DNA of 64,000 nt, from NCBI GenBank assembly GCA_014381985.1, contig JACNKP010000023.1, forward strand, positions 62,001 through 126,000, read 5' to 3'. The DNA is from SAR92 clade bacterium. GTDB lineage: Bacteria; Pseudomonadota; Gammaproteobacteria; Pseudomonadales; Porticoccaceae. Below are positions 51,686-62,674 of this stretch, one piece after another (the first letter of the stretch is position 1; each line of letters begins with the position of its first letter). The notes under the pieces were generated by a model, which was not told where the DNA came from, did not search any database, and saw only the letters and a program-made list of their open reading frames with translations. A program made the translations under genes and the position numbers.

Positions 51686-51895
51686 GCGTTACAACCAATA
51701 TTCATTTGCGACTATAACATTACCAACCATTGGCTTTGTATAATCATAACGTCAATCTTAATTATAAATCTCGGTAATTGATATCCAGTATCGAGTTTGA
51801 GCTAATCAATACATCAAGGCTAGATTTTTTTACTGGCGTTATGTATACAGTAATCTAGGTTTTGACTATAATCCGCGCCTCCATTGTTAGATGGA

Positions 51896-52045
51896 AATTC
51901 TCAGGGCGGGGTGCAAGTCCCCACCGGCGGTAATCCTTGACGTTAAGGTAGCCCGCGGGCGCTTTAGGTACTCTTTGTACTTGAAGGACAAGCAGATTTG
52001 GTGCGATTCCAAAGCCGACAGTTAAAGTCTGGTTATGAGAATGAG
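51896..52045 (+). ncRNA. FMN riboswitch (RFN element)
   Basis: TCAGGGCGGGGTGCAAGTCCCCACCGGCGGTAA ... AGCCCGCGGGCGC ... GGTGCGATTCCAAAGCCGACAGTTAAAGTCTGGTTATGAGAATGA. Confidence 0.93.
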
Positions 52046-52193
52046 GTATAGACTTTAGTCGAGTCACCACTCGGATCTTTAGAGCAATTCGCCTTAGCTT
52101 TGGCTGGATAATGCGCGTCTTCCCTTGTTTGCCCTCAACCCAATTTATTGGTGGCTTTGATAGCCCCTAAATTAAAATTGATTTGAGTCTTTT

Positions 52194-52658
52194 ATGAATA
52201 AAACTAGTCAAGAAATAGTAGCTCGCGGCCACATTGCGTTCGTTCAAGCCACCTGGCACAAAGACATCGTTGATCAGCTGCGAGATTCGTTTAGACTCGA
52301 ATTTTCGACGATAAGCGACAAGAAGATCACGTTCTTCGAAGTGCCTGGCGCATACGAAATTCCCGTTTTTGCAAAAGCACTCGCTGAAACTGGAAAATAC
52401 GCGGCTGTTGTAGCCGCTGGTCTGGTCGTGGATGGAGGTATTTATCGCCACGAATTTGTTGCATCCGCTGTCATAGATAATCTTATGCGAGTTCAGATGG
52501 ATACGGCGATGCCCGTGTTTTCTGCGGTTTTAACACCCCAGAACTTTGATGGAGGCGAAGAACACACCGCTTATTTTAAAAAGCATTTCATCGAAAAGGG
52601 GCAAGAGGTAGCACAGGCTTGCGCAAACACATTAGAAGCCCTGAGTAATATCAGCTAA
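52194..52658 (+). CDS. 6,7-dimethyl-8-ribityllumazine synthase, type II (RibH2-like)
   Basis: HIAFVQATWHKDIVDQ, FFEVPGAYEIPVFAKAL, AAGLVVDGGIYRHEFVASAVIDNLMRVQMDT; immediately downstream of the RFN element. Confidence 0.92.
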   Translation: MNKTSQEIVARGHIAFVQATWHKDIVDQLRDSFRLEFSTISDKKITFFEVPGAYEIPVFAKALAETGKYAAVVAAGLVVDGGIYRHEFVASAVIDNLMRVQMDTAMPVFSAVLTPQNFDGGEEHTAYFKKHFIEKGQEVAQACANTLEALSNIS

Positions 52659-52707
52659 TCAAGGTCCTCAAAATGGTAGTGGCTTAACGACTGAAGTAAC
52701 AGAGGTA

Positions 52708-53460
52708 CTACGGAAAGAATAGTAGCTTGAGTGCCACCAATACCGTCACTACCGTTATGATTGGCTGTACTAATCCAGACCCTCGTGTCATAACTAAATT
52801 AGACCCAAGCCTGGCACCTACTATCTGCGCTAGTGCCATAGGCAATGCCAGTTCCCACAACACAAAGCCATTGAAAATAAAGATAGCGGCCGACGTACCG
52901 TTGACAGCTAAAATCATTAACTTAGTCTCAGCGGTGGCCTTAACTAAATTATGACCGAGCAGCCATACGAATAAAAATGGCATAATTGATCCCATTCCTG
53001 GGCCAAAAAAGCCACCGTAGAACCCCATACCAAGCGCCGCCGTACAAGCGAACCAGTTAAATCCTAGCATTGGTACTCTATCAACTGGGCTAACCTTCGG
53101 TGATAACAGGAAATAAATGCCAATACCCAGCAACAAGAGGGGGATTAATCGGTTCAGTGTTCCCCCATCAAGCGCTTGAACCGTTAAAGTCCCCACTATT
53201 GAACCCAAAACCGCCATTAAAACAGACACTAGGAGAGGCTTTATCTCGAGATGTCCTTTGCGGAAAAAATTCCACGTTGATGACAGAGTGCCCACTGAAC
53301 TTTGGACCTTGTTTGTCGCCAAAGCTGTTAAAGGTGCCAGCCCAACCCACAATAATGCTGGCAATGTCAGTACCCCACCAGAACCTGCAATAGAAGAAAT
53401 CAACCCAGCAAAAAAGGCAACAGCGACTAATACCATCTGCGTTAAGAAACTTAACTCCAT
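52708..53460 (-). CDS. TauE/SafE-family membrane protein
   Basis: AFFAGLISSIAGSGGVLTLPALLWVGL; GFYGGFFGPGMGSIMPFL. Confidence 0.9.
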   Translation of the reverse strand: MELSFLTQMVLVAVAFFAGLISSIAGSGGVLTLPALLWVGLAPLTALATNKVQSSVGTLSSTWNFFRKGHLEIKPLLVSVLMAVLGSIVGTLTVQALDGGTLNRLIPLLLLGIGIYFLLSPKVSPVDRVPMLGFNWFACTAALGMGFYGGFFGPGMGSIMPFLFVWLLGHNLVKATAETKLMILAVNGTSAAIFIFNGFVLWELALPMALAQIVGARLGSNLVMTRGSGLVQPIITVVTVLVALKLLFFP

Positions 53461-53507
53461 TCAAATCTCATCATGAAGTGAATACTTACTTTTAGTTATA
53501 TTGCTAG

Positions 53508-54113
53508 TTAGGCTTTGCTGGGATGCCTGCCGATATATTGTTTATAGTACGCTCTAATAAATGCCAAATCCGCCTCATTATCGCCCGTTGGCTGAAAGAG
53601 ATCACCAATAACCAGTCGCTTGCCGGCAAAATCAAAGCCAAACAGCAAGATCTCACAATCTAGGTCATGAGCTAAACGTAAGAAGCCTGTTTTCCATTTA
53701 ACTACCTTCTTACGCGTTCCTTCAGGGGCCAACCCGATGGCGACTCCGCCTTCTTTTTTTGACAAGGCTACAACCTTCTCAATAATACCCTTGGGGTCAG
53801 CGCGATCTATAGGTATACCGCCCAGCCATTCCATAAACCAGACAACGCCAGGTTTAAAGATAGTGTGTTTACCAAGCCAGCGTATACGCAAGTTCAGGCC
53901 CAAAACTGCAGCCATAGCGAAGACAAAATCCCAGTTGGATGTATGAGGAGCTGCGATAATCAAAACACGCTTAACATCGGGAATAACACCCTCAACACGC
54001 CAACCAAAAAGACCGAGGACGGTCCGGCCAAACCAGCGGCTAAAAAGACTTCGGTTTCCTCGTAGATGCTCAGGTATTTGATCTGGATGCACTCGGTATT
54101 GATGCTGCTTCAT
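53508..54113 (-). CDS. Lysophospholipid acyltransferase family protein (copy 1)
   Basis: HX4D motif APHTSNWDFV; LAPEGTRKKVVKWKTGFLRLA. Confidence 0.85.
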   Translation of the reverse strand: MKQHQYRVHPDQIPEHLRGNRSLFSRWFGRTVLGLFGWRVEGVIPDVKRVLIIAAPHTSNWDFVFAMAAVLGLNLRIRWLGKHTIFKPGVVWFMEWLGGIPIDRADPKGIIEKVVALSKKEGGVAIGLAPEGTRKKVVKWKTGFLRLAHDLDCEILLFGFDFAGKRLVIGDLFQPTGDNEADLAFIRAYYKQYIGRHPSKA

Positions 54114-54303
54114 TATGCTAACCTTTGATTTTTGACTATTTTTATTATTTTTATTAGCTTAGCGTATCTTATCGGTTTTTGTACGGATGAAAATAAAAGC
54201 AGGCTATTCCACCAAGACCTGAAATTAAATCTAATTAGCAATTCCATTCTCGAGGACCAAGACTCTTTAAATTTATCGTCAGAAAGAGACTTTTGATTTA
54301 AGT

Positions 54304-54327
54304 ATAAAAGTGAATGTTCACTTTTAT
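54304..54327 (-). terminator. Inverted repeat, likely terminator downstream of 54350..54967
   Basis: ATAAAAGTGAA-TG-TTCACTTTTAT, 11-bp perfect arms with A/T flanks. Confidence 0.5.
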
Positions 54328-54349
54328 TTTCGGGCTTTTGCTCTTATGG

Positions 54350-54967
54350 TTAGAACTGATCCTTATGTATCCCCTGAAATTGATCGTAGTATTGCTTAAT
54401 AGCTACTAAATCGTAATTATTATCGCCACTGGGATGATAAAGATCACCGATCACAATTGTCTTGGTAGGGAAGTTAATAGCCACCATAAGAATAGGACAA
54501 TCTAACGCCTTAGCAAGCCTCAGAAAGCCTGTCTTCCATTTAAGCGCTTTTTTACGGGTCCCCTCTGGCGTTATACCAATGACAACGCCTTTGCCTTTTC
54601 TTGCCAGCCGCGCAACTCTTTCAACTATTGCTTGAGGCTGGGTCCGATCAGTTGGTATTCCACCCAACCACTCCATGAACCAAACAACGCCTCGCTTGAA
54701 AATAGTATGCTTGGCCAACCAACGCATTCGCAGGTTAAGACCCAAGATGGTTGCCATAGCTAAGACAAAATCCCAGTTTGAGGTATGAGGCGCTCCGATC
54801 ACTAACAATCGTTTCAAGTCTGGTATCTGACCCTCAACCCTCCAACCCAAAACACGTAGAACGGTACGACCCAACCAACGGGATACCGCGCCACGATTGG
54901 CTCGTAAATGCACCGGCGTTTGATCTTGGTGAACAGTAGGTGTCTTGATACCCATAATTGACCTCAA
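54350..54967 (-). CDS. Lysophospholipid acyltransferase family protein (copy 2)
   Basis: HX4D motif APHTSNWDFV; ITPEGTRKKALKWKTGFLRLAKALDCPIL; clearly paralogous to 53508..54113. Confidence 0.85.
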   Translation of the reverse strand: MRSIMGIKTPTVHQDQTPVHLRANRGAVSRWLGRTVLRVLGWRVEGQIPDLKRLLVIGAPHTSNWDFVLAMATILGLNLRMRWLAKHTIFKRGVVWFMEWLGGIPTDRTQPQAIVERVARLARKGKGVVIGITPEGTRKKALKWKTGFLRLAKALDCPILMVAINFPTKTIVIGDLYHPSGDNNYDLVAIKQYYDQFQGIHKDQF

Positions 54968-54998
54968 CTAGCTAAGATAAATTTACACGCAAATCAAG

Positions 54999-56603
54999 TT
55001 AGTGTTCGCGAGTGGCTCGAAATGCAATATCTGGATGACGCTCTTCTGCAAGAGCTAGATTGACCCTGGTGGGCGCCAAATAAGTCAGATGACCGCCCCC
55101 ATCAACGGCTAGGTTATCTTCTGCTTTATTGCGAAAGGCCTCTAGGGTCTTGTGATCATCAGATTCAGTCCATCGAGCTGTATGCACATTAACTGACTCA
55201 TACACGGCTTCTACGCCATATTCTTCTCGAAGCCGATAAGCTACCACATCAAATTGCAACTGGCCAACCGCCCCAACGATGACATCATTGTTACGAAAGG
55301 GAAAGAAAACCTGAGTACTACCTTCTTCCGATAATTGCCGAATGCCATTTTGCAACTGCTTGGCTCTTAATGGATCTCTAAGACGAATGCGCTTAAATAA
55401 TTCGGGCGCGAAATGGGGGATACCACTGAATTTGAGCGTCTCCCCTTCAGTAAAAGTGTCACCAATCTGTATTGACCCATGATTATGTAACCCGATAATG
55501 TCGCCCGCTACTGCTTCGTCAACAGAAATTCTCTCGCCCGCTTTAAAGCTAAAGGCATCTGCGATACGCACATCTTTACCGGTACGAACATGTTTCATTT
55601 TCATACCTTTAGTATATTTACCTGAGCAGATTCGTAAAAAAGCGATTCGATCTCGGTGCTTCGGGTCCATATTGGCTTGAATTTTAAAAACAAAGCCGCT
55701 GAATTTTTCTTCATCTGCCACAACTTCTCGCTCTGCGGCCTGTCGCGGTTGAGGGGACGGCGCCCAACGCACAAAATAGTCAAGCATTTCACGAATGCCG
55801 AAGTTACCCAAAGCAGTGCCAAAGAACACCGGTGCGAGCCGGCCAGATAAGAATTCATTCATATCGAAAAGGTTAGTCGCGCCTTTTACCAGCTCTAGTT
55901 CTTCCAAAACATCATCGGCATAGGCGCCCAAGGCCTCTCGCGCCTCGGGGGAATCTAGTCCATGCACCTGAACGTCACCGGTCAATGTATGACCTTTCCC
56001 CTGCACATAAACATGGATAGTGTCAGTGTAAAAATTGTATACGCCACGGAATTCGCGGCCCATCCCAATCGGCCAATTAATCGGCGCAGCTTTAATTTTA
56101 AGCACCGCTTCAATTTCGTCCAATAAATCAATGGGGTCTCGAATATCACGGTCCATCTTGTTTACAAAGGTTAAGATCGGCGTGTCACGCAAACGACAGA
56201 CGTCCATTAGTTTAATGGTGCGGGCCTCTACACCTTTAGCCCCATCGATAACCATGAGAGATGAATCCACCGCGGTGAGGGTGCGATAGGTATCTTCAGA
56301 GAAGTCTTCGTGCCCAGGGGTATCCAGTAAATTAACCATGCAGCCTTGATAGGGAAATTGCATGACCGATGATGTCACAGAAATACCACGCTCTTTTTCC
56401 ATTGCCATCCAATCGGAAGTAGCATGACGGTCGCTTTTACGCCCTTTGACCGTACCCGCCACCTGAATAAGATTACCGAGCAATAATAGTTTTTCGGTAA
56501 TGGTGGTTTTACCTGCATCGGGGTGCGAAATAATAGCGAATGTGCGCCTATCTGAAACGTGGTGACTCATGGGCTTTTTTACGTATCTATAAAAGTTCGG
56601 CAT
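54999..56603 (-). CDS. prfC: Peptide chain release factor 3
   Basis: [47 protein letters not shown]3-specific [13 protein letters not shown]. Confidence 0.95.
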   Translation of the reverse strand: MPNFYRYVKKPMSHHVSDRRTFAIISHPDAGKTTITEKLLLLGNLIQVAGTVKGRKSDRHATSDWMAMEKERGISVTSSVMQFPYQGCMVNLLDTPGHEDFSEDTYRTLTAVDSSLMVIDGAKGVEARTIKLMDVCRLRDTPILTFVNKMDRDIRDPIDLLDEIEAVLKIKAAPINWPIGMGREFRGVYNFYTDTIHVYVQGKGHTLTGDVQVHGLDSPEAREALGAYADDVLEELELVKGATNLFDMNEFLSGRLAPVFFGTALGNFGIREMLDYFVRWAPSPQPRQAAEREVVADEEKFSGFVFKIQANMDPKHRDRIAFLRICSGKYTKGMKMKHVRTGKDVRIADAFSFKAGERISVDEAVAGDIIGLHNHGSIQIGDTFTEGETLKFSGIPHFAPELFKRIRLRDPLRAKQLQNGIRQLSEEGSTQVFFPFRNNDVIVGAVGQLQFDVVAYRLREEYGVEAVYESVNVHTARWTESDDHKTLEAFRNKAEDNLAVDGGGHLTYLAPTRVNLALAEERHPDIAFRATREH

Positions 56604-56782
56604 TATAGCTTTGTAAGCGTCTTGGGTCAGCTACTAATAGCCTAGGATTAAAATCAATCTCATCTATTTGATGTCGCGTATAATACACAATGAACCACCT
56701 ACACACCGTTAACGCAAGATAGCGCTTTACCCACCCAATTCCACATTATTAATGTGTAAAGACATCAAAGGCCGCAAATCAA

Positions 56783-57802
56783 ATGCAGTATAAAGGTCAA
56801 ACAGACTACGATCACAAAGGTCCCTCACCAAAGCAAGGCGTGATACTTTGCAACTTAGGGACGCCAGATGCACCACAAACATCTGACCTACGCCGTTATT
56901 TAAAACAATTTTTAAGCGATCCACGGGTTGTAGAAGTTCCTAGATTACTTTGGTGGCTAATCCTTAATTTGGTAATCTTGCGGCTTCGGCCTCGGCGTTC
57001 AGCCAAGCTCTATCGTAGCGTGTGGACAGAAAAGGGGTCTCCATTGCTGGTTAATACGCAAGCGCAAGTCGATGGCGTTCGAAAACTGTTGGCCGCAAAG
57101 CACGGAAAGGAAGTGCCAGTGGTTCTGGGAATGCGCTACGGCAACCCCTCAATTGAGTCGGCCATTAATGAGCTTAGCGCCCAGAATGTACGAAACATTA
57201 CCGTGTTGCCGCTTTACCCCCAATATTCTGGGGCTACCACAGGCTCAACCTTTGACGCTATCGCTGAAGTTTTCAAACGAACGCGGTGGGTTCCCGAATT
57301 ACATTTTGTTGGCGGCTATCACCAATCTGAGGCATTTATTAATGCTCTATGCTCGAGCATTAGCCGGCATATCGACGCCCATGGTCATCCGGATAAACTT
57401 ATTTTTTCTTATCATGGCACCCCTGAACGATACCTCAAAAAGGGAGACCCGTATCATTGCCTTTGTCACCAGACCACTCGTATGGTTGCTGAAAAAATGA
57501 ACTTGGCTGAAGATAATATTATGACCACTTTTCAGTCACGCTTTGGCCGCGAGCCTTGGTTGCAACCCTACACTGACAAAACGCTGGGGGCCCTCCCAAA
57601 CACAGGGATTTACCGTGTGGCTGTTATCTGCCCCGGTTTTTCATCAGATTGCCTAGAAACTATCGAAGAGATCAACATTGAAGCCCGTGAAATTTTCTCG
57701 AACGCTGGCGGAAAGGAGTTTCATTATATTCCTTGCCTCAATGACGACCCAGAACATATAGAAGCCCTAGCTCAAATTGTGAATCAACATCTCAATATTT
57801 AA
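56783..57802 (+). CDS. hemH: Ferrochelatase
   Basis: GVILCNLGTPDAPQTSDLRRYLKQFLSDPRVVE, ALCSSI...FSYHGTPERY, YRVAVICPGFSSDCLETIEEI. Confidence 0.95.
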   Translation: MQYKGQTDYDHKGPSPKQGVILCNLGTPDAPQTSDLRRYLKQFLSDPRVVEVPRLLWWLILNLVILRLRPRRSAKLYRSVWTEKGSPLLVNTQAQVDGVRKLLAAKHGKEVPVVLGMRYGNPSIESAINELSAQNVRNITVLPLYPQYSGATTGSTFDAIAEVFKRTRWVPELHFVGGYHQSEAFINALCSSISRHIDAHGHPDKLIFSYHGTPERYLKKGDPYHCLCHQTTRMVAEKMNLAEDNIMTTFQSRFGREPWLQPYTDKTLGALPNTGIYRVAVICPGFSSDCLETIEEINIEAREIFSNAGGKEFHYIPCLNDDPEHIEALAQIVNQHLNI

Positions 57803-57908
57803 GGGATATTCTGCAGGTAGAAGCCAAAAAGCCATTTTTTCCTGAAAATGATGACTTTATCCCTCCCCTCCGCGGAAAATCGGGAATTATAGTCGCGCTA
57901 GACGTATA

Positions 57909-59225
57909 ATGCTGAAAATGAATACAGCCAGTTTTCCTAATCAAACGCCGTGCAAAATATTGAAAAAAAATAACATCAAAGCCTACATGGAAGCCGTTGG
58001 AGTTGCCGCTCTTGAGTCATCAAGAGTCATAGCCCGCGCGCCCACAGAGACGAAAAATCAAGCCCTAACGGCTATTGCAAGGCGTCTTAGTGATGACCGT
58101 CAAATGGTGTTGTCGGCAAATCTTATCGATATGGAGAACGGCCTTACCAACGGGCTAGATGCCTCTCTATTAGACCGGCTAGAACTTAACAATGAACGCA
58201 TTGAAGCTATGATCGAAGGCTTGCATCAAGTTGCGGCGCTACCCGATCCTGTCGGTGAAATGACAGACTTAGGTGTCCGCCCTAGCGGGATTAGGTTGGG
58301 AAAAATGCGCGCGCCTATCGGTGTCATCGGCATCATTTACGAATCACGCCCCAATGTCACTATTGATGCTGCGAGTCTTTGTTTAAAAGCTGGAAACGCG
58401 ACTATTTTACGCGGTGGAAGTGAGGCTATTCACTCCAATCAAGCTATTGCTGCCTGCATTAAAAAGGGTCTAGCTGATGCAAATTTACCTCAAACTGTAG
58501 TTCAGGTTATCAGCACGCCTGACCGCGATGCGGTAGCAGAGCTAATAACCATGACCGATTATTTGGATGTGATTATTCCTCGAGGAGGTAAGGGTCTGAT
58601 AAAAAGACTTATAACTGACGCCCGAGTACCTATCATTAAACATTTAGATGGTAACTGTCATGTCTACATTGATGATCATGCCGATTTAAAAAAGGCGGTA
58701 GATATTGCAATTAACTCCAAAACCCATCGCTACGGTGTGTGCAATGCCATGGAATCACTGGTTATCGCCAAGTCTGTTGCTGACGAAATATTACCTAAAC
58801 TCGCAGCTATGTATACGGAAAAACAAGTTGAATTACGGGGTTGTGAAAAATCACGAGCTATCGTAGCCACCATAAATGAGGCCAGCGAAGAAGACTGGGG
58901 CGAAGAATTTCTGGCACCTATTTTGGCGATTAAAATCGTAGACGGCCTCGACGAGGCTATCAACCATATCAATCACTACAGTTCTAAGCATACCGAATCT
59001 ATCGTCACTGAAGACGATCAGAACAGTCGCAGGTTTTTAGCTGAAATTGATTCAAGTTCAGTGATAATTAACGCATCGACACGGTTTGCCGACGGCTTCG
59101 AATATGGTTTGGGCGCTGAAATAGGTATTTCGACCGATAAAATTCATGCCCGAGGCCCTGTAGGCTTAGAGGGCCTTACCTGTCAAAAATGGGTGGTGTT
59201 TGGCGATGGACAAATCCGACAATAG
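57909..59225 (+). CDS. proA: Gamma-glutamyl phosphate reductase
   Basis: [57 protein letters not shown]; true start probably the internal ATG (MEAVGVAAL). Confidence 0.95.
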   Translation: MLKMNTASFPNQTPCKILKKNNIKAYMEAVGVAALESSRVIARAPTETKNQALTAIARRLSDDRQMVLSANLIDMENGLTNGLDASLLDRLELNNERIEAMIEGLHQVAALPDPVGEMTDLGVRPSGIRLGKMRAPIGVIGIIYESRPNVTIDAASLCLKAGNATILRGGSEAIHSNQAIAACIKKGLADANLPQTVVQVISTPDRDAVAELITMTDYLDVIIPRGGKGLIKRLITDARVPIIKHLDGNCHVYIDDHADLKKAVDIAINSKTHRYGVCNAMESLVIAKSVADEILPKLAAMYTEKQVELRGCEKSRAIVATINEASEEDWGEEFLAPILAIKIVDGLDEAINHINHYSSKHTESIVTEDDQNSRRFLAEIDSSSVIINASTRFADGFEYGLGAEIGISTDKIHARGPVGLEGLTCQKWVVFGDGQIRQ

Positions 59226-59226
59226 C

Positions 59227-59862
59227 ATGGCAGTGGCTATATTTGGTGGGACCTTTGACCCTATTCATAATGGCCATTTAACCATTGCGAGCGATCTAGC
59301 TCAGTTACTCGATGTTAGTGAAGTAAGAATGGTACCATGCGCTTACCCGCCTCATCGCGGCGAGCCAAATGTGTCAACTGAGCATAGGCGAGCAATGCTG
59401 GCAACTGCCTTGAGTCATACTGACTCGCCGCTGATCATTGATGACATCGAATTACGTCGATCAGCGCCAAGTTATAGTATTAATACTGTTAAACTGCTGC
59501 GCCAGGAAATTGGGGCCGACGCTCCTCTGTTTATGTGTATTGGCATGGACGCTCTGAGTAAACTAGATAGCTGGCATCAGTGGCAGCAGATTTTAGATTT
59601 TTGCCACATTGCTGTTTCGTCACGGCCCGGTTACGAGCAGCCTCAAGCAGGCCCTCTAGTTAAATGGATTGCTTGTCACCGCAGCGACGATTTGAGTGAA
59701 ATAAAGAGGAAGCCAAGTGGGTGCATCTATTTTTGCGACTTATCCATGTTAGATATTTCATCTACCAATATTAGAGTAAAGGTAGCCAAAGGGGATGATG
59801 TCCACCTTATGCTGCCTGACTCTGTCATTAGCTATATCCAAAAAAACCGTTTATATGAGTAA
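59227..59862 (+). CDS. nadD: Nicotinate-nucleotide adenylyltransferase
   Basis: AVAIFGGTFDPIHNGHLTIA; SSTNIRVKVAKGDDVHLMLPDSVISYIQKNRLY. Confidence 0.93.
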   Translation: MAVAIFGGTFDPIHNGHLTIASDLAQLLDVSEVRMVPCAYPPHRGEPNVSTEHRRAMLATALSHTDSPLIIDDIELRRSAPSYSINTVKLLRQEIGADAPLFMCIGMDALSKLDSWHQWQQILDFCHIAVSSRPGYEQPQAGPLVKWIACHRSDDLSEIKRKPSGCIYFCDLSMLDISSTNIRVKVAKGDDVHLMLPDSVISYIQKNRLYE

Positions 59863-59871
59863 CCTTGTACT

Positions 59872-60261
59872 ATGAAAAAAGATCTCCACGAAATAATTAT
59901 CTCTGCCCTTGAAGACGTTAAAGCTCAAGATATTGTAAGCATTGATGTTACAAAATTAACTGGCATTATGGACACAATGGTAGTCGCAAGCGGCAACTCT
60001 AGCCGGCAAGTAAAATCTCTGGCTAATAATGTAGCTGTCGACGCCAAAAAGGCTGGATTCAGGGTGATTGGAATGGAGGGTGATGACGTTTCAGAATGGA
60101 TATTGGTCGATTTTGGCGATGTTATTGTGCATGTCATGTTACCCAAAACTCGGGCATTCTATGATTTAGAAAAATTATGGTCTTTGCGCCCAGATGATCG
60201 CCCTTTAAACGCGGAGGCCGAGGCCGCAATGTTGGGTTCGCCGCCGATTGGTCAGGATTAA
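59872..60261 (+). CDS. rsfS: Ribosomal silencing factor RsfS
   Basis: DIVSIDVTKLTGIMDTMVVASGNSSRQVKSLA; DVIVHVMLPKTRAFYDLEKLW. Confidence 0.95.
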   Translation: MKKDLHEIIISALEDVKAQDIVSIDVTKLTGIMDTMVVASGNSSRQVKSLANNVAVDAKKAGFRVIGMEGDDVSEWILVDFGDVIVHVMLPKTRAFYDLEKLWSLRPDDRPLNAEAEAAMLGSPPIGQD

Positions 60262-60262
60262 T

Positions 60263-60733
60263 TTGAAACTCCGTATTCTGGCTGTCGGTACGCGAATGCC
60301 TGCATGGGTAGAAACGGGATGTCTTGAATATAGTAAACGTATGCCGCCTGAACTGCGCATCCAAACCACTGAAATAGCGCTTGGCCAGCGAGGTAAAAGT
60401 CAGTCATCAACCAAAGCAACAGAAATCGAAGGCCAATCAATTTTAAAGTCTCTACCCGATAAAGATTTCGTCATTGCGCTTGATGTGCTGGGCAAAACCA
60501 TGACTACCGAAAAATTAGCCAGTAATTTAGCCAGCTGGCAAATGGATGGTCGAGATGTTAACTTACTGATTGGTGGCCCAGATGGTCTCTCGCCTGATTG
60601 TATAGCTAGGGCTAATATGCGTTGGTCTCTATCGGATTTAACGCTTCCCCACCCCCTAGTACGCATTGTGCTAATGGAGCAGCTTTATAGGGCATGGACG
60701 ATTAATGCTAACCACCCATACCATCGCAATTAG
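60263..60733 (+). CDS. rlmH: 23S rRNA pseudouridine-1915 N3-methyltransferase
   Basis: LKLRILAVGTRMPAWVETGCLEYSKRMP; LLIGGPDGLSPDC; YRAWTINANHPYHRN. Confidence 0.93.
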   Translation: MKLRILAVGTRMPAWVETGCLEYSKRMPPELRIQTTEIALGQRGKSQSSTKATEIEGQSILKSLPDKDFVIALDVLGKTMTTEKLASNLASWQMDGRDVNLLIGGPDGLSPDCIARANMRWSLSDLTLPHPLVRIVLMEQLYRAWTINANHPYHRN

Positions 60734-60751
60734 GTGTTTGGATAGATAATA

Positions 60752-62674
60752 ATGATACATAAGGAAGCTTTCTCAGACCCTGCTCGCGAAAGAAGAATAT
60801 TTGCTAGGCGGCTTATATTCTCTATGTTTATCATGTTGGTCATGGGACTGACCCTTATTTCTAGGTACGTTGACCTGCAGGTCAATCAGTTTCAAAATTT
60901 TGCAACGGACTCGGATAATAACCGTGTGCATGTGCGACCAGCGGCGCCCACTCGAGGTGTTATCTATGATCGAAACGGGGAGATTCTCGCCGACAACAGG
61001 CCCACATCCAATCTCTCTATTATTCGAGAGCGCACTGACGATCTAGGCCAATTAATCAATAAAGTTGGCTCATTAATAACCCTTACCGACAATGATATTA
61101 CGCGTTTTTATAGTCGATTAAAAAGACGAAAGCCCTTTGAACCGACGCCACTAAAGTTTAACTTAACTGAAAAAGAACAGGCGATTTTAGCTGTCAACCA
61201 GCACATCCTTGACGGCACCAAGGTCAGCGCCAGATTGACTCGGTTTTATCCCAAGCGTGATCTTTTTACTCATGTCGTAGGCTATGTTGGCCGGATTAAC
61301 GACCGTGAAAGTAAAATAATTAATCCTATCAATTACAGCGGTACCGACTCCATTGGCAAAATTGGTATCGAGAAATTTTACGAGGAATCTCTGCTCGGCG
61401 AAGTGGGAAGCGATCATGTAGAAACTAATGCCCGGGGTCGCGTGATGCGAGTTATTGATCATGTAAGCCCTGTTGCTGGTAACGATCTTAAACTGCATCT
61501 TGACAGCCGTTTGCAGAAGGTGGCCTATGAGGCATTTTCGGGCGAACGTGGGTCGCTGGTCGCAATAGAAATAGAAACCGGCGGCGTTCTCGCTATGGTT
61601 AGCGCGCCAAGCTATGACGCCAATCCATTTGTCTCGGGCATTAGCCAAAAGGCTTATGGCGCTCTTCTTAACTCAGAAGATAAACCCATGTTTAACCGCT
61701 CTATTAGGGGCCAATATCCTCCAGGTTCAACCATTAAACCTTTGTTCGGGTTAATCGGTCTTCAAAGTCAAAGTATTACAACGGATACTAAGATAGAAGA
61801 TCCTGGCTATTTTCTTATGGAGGGTATTGAGCGCCCTTGGCGAGACCATAATTCAGAACGGGGCGGGCATGGAAAGGGCGTTGATTTAGCAAAGGCAATC
61901 ATCGAATCCTGCGACGTGTTCTTTTACAAGATGGGCGTAAAGATCGGCATAGACACTTTGGCAACCAGTAGCGAAGCATTTGGCCTAGGTAAAAAAACTA
62001 ATATCGATTTACCTGGAGAGCGCTCGGGCATAATGCCCTCTAGAATATGGAAGAAAAATGCTCGTGGAGCATCCTGGTTTGACGGCGATACTATCAACGT
62101 GAGTATTGGCCAAGGTTTTATGCTCACCACACCATTGCAACTCGCCGTTATGACCGCTAGCATCGCCTCTCGAGGTGACCTGATTCAGCCACAAATAGTT
62201 AAATCTATTAATGGTGTGGAAAACCCTACGATTAAAGTTACCGAAAGCTCTAAGATTAGTGATAAACATTGGAATTATATCCACGAGTCAATGCGTGATG
62301 TTGTGCACTCGAATCGAGGCACGGCAAGAGGCATCAACAAGGATTTGACCTACAACATAGCGGGCAAAACTGGCACAGCCCAAGTCATCAGCATTAATGC
62401 CAGCGACGAGTATGATCGGTCAAAGATTAGCGAGCGACAGTGGGATCATGCGCTGTTCGTCGCTTTCGCTCCCGCTGAAGATCCAAAGATAGCCGTAGCC
62501 TTAATTGTTGAAAATGGCGAGCACGGCAGCTCTGCAGCTGCTCCTATTGCCAGAACTGTCATAGATACATACATCAAATCTGTGATGAGCAACAATGACG
62601 CTCAAAACCTAACAGCAACTAACGCTTCTTACTTAAATTCTTTGCAAGGTTATGACGCTTATGCAGAACAATGA
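60752..62674 (+). CDS. mrdA: Penicillin-binding protein 2
   Basis: APTRGVIYDRNGEILADNRP; YPPGSTIKP (SxxK); KTGTAQV (KTG). Confidence 0.95.
   Translation: MIHKEAFSDPARERRIFARRLIFSMFIMLVMGLTLISRYVDLQVNQFQNFATDSDNNRVHVRPAAPTRGVIYDRNGEILADNRPTSNLSIIRERTDDLGQLINKVGSLITLTDNDITRFYSRLKRRKPFEPTPLKFNLTEKEQAILAVNQHILDGTKVSARLTRFYPKRDLFTHVVGYVGRINDRESKIINPINYSGTDSIGKIGIEKFYEESLLGEVGSDHVETNARGRVMRVIDHVSPVAGNDLKLHLDSRLQKVAYEAFSGERGSLVAIEIETGGVLAMVSAPSYDANPFVSGISQKAYGALLNSEDKPMFNRSIRGQYPPGSTIKPLFGLIGLQSQSITTDTKIEDPGYFLMEGIERPWRDHNSERGGHGKGVDLAKAIIESCDVFFYKMGVKIGIDTLATSSEAFGLGKKTNIDLPGERSGIMPSRIWKKNARGASWFDGDTINVSIGQGFMLTTPLQLAVMTASIASRGDLIQPQIVKSINGVENPTIKVTESSKISDKHWNYIHESMRDVVHSNRGTARGINKDLTYNIAGKTGTAQVISINASDEYDRSKISERQWDHALFVAFAPAEDPKIAVALIVENGEHGSSAAAPIARTVIDTYIKSVMSNNDAQNLTATNASYLNSLQGYDAYAEQ

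Noticed and set aside
52167-52451. Antisense ORF opposite the lumazine synthase (94 aa)
   Set aside because: It lies entirely opposite a well-supported CDS and has no recognisable family; the same reasoning applies to the other short antisense or overlapping ORFs in the track.
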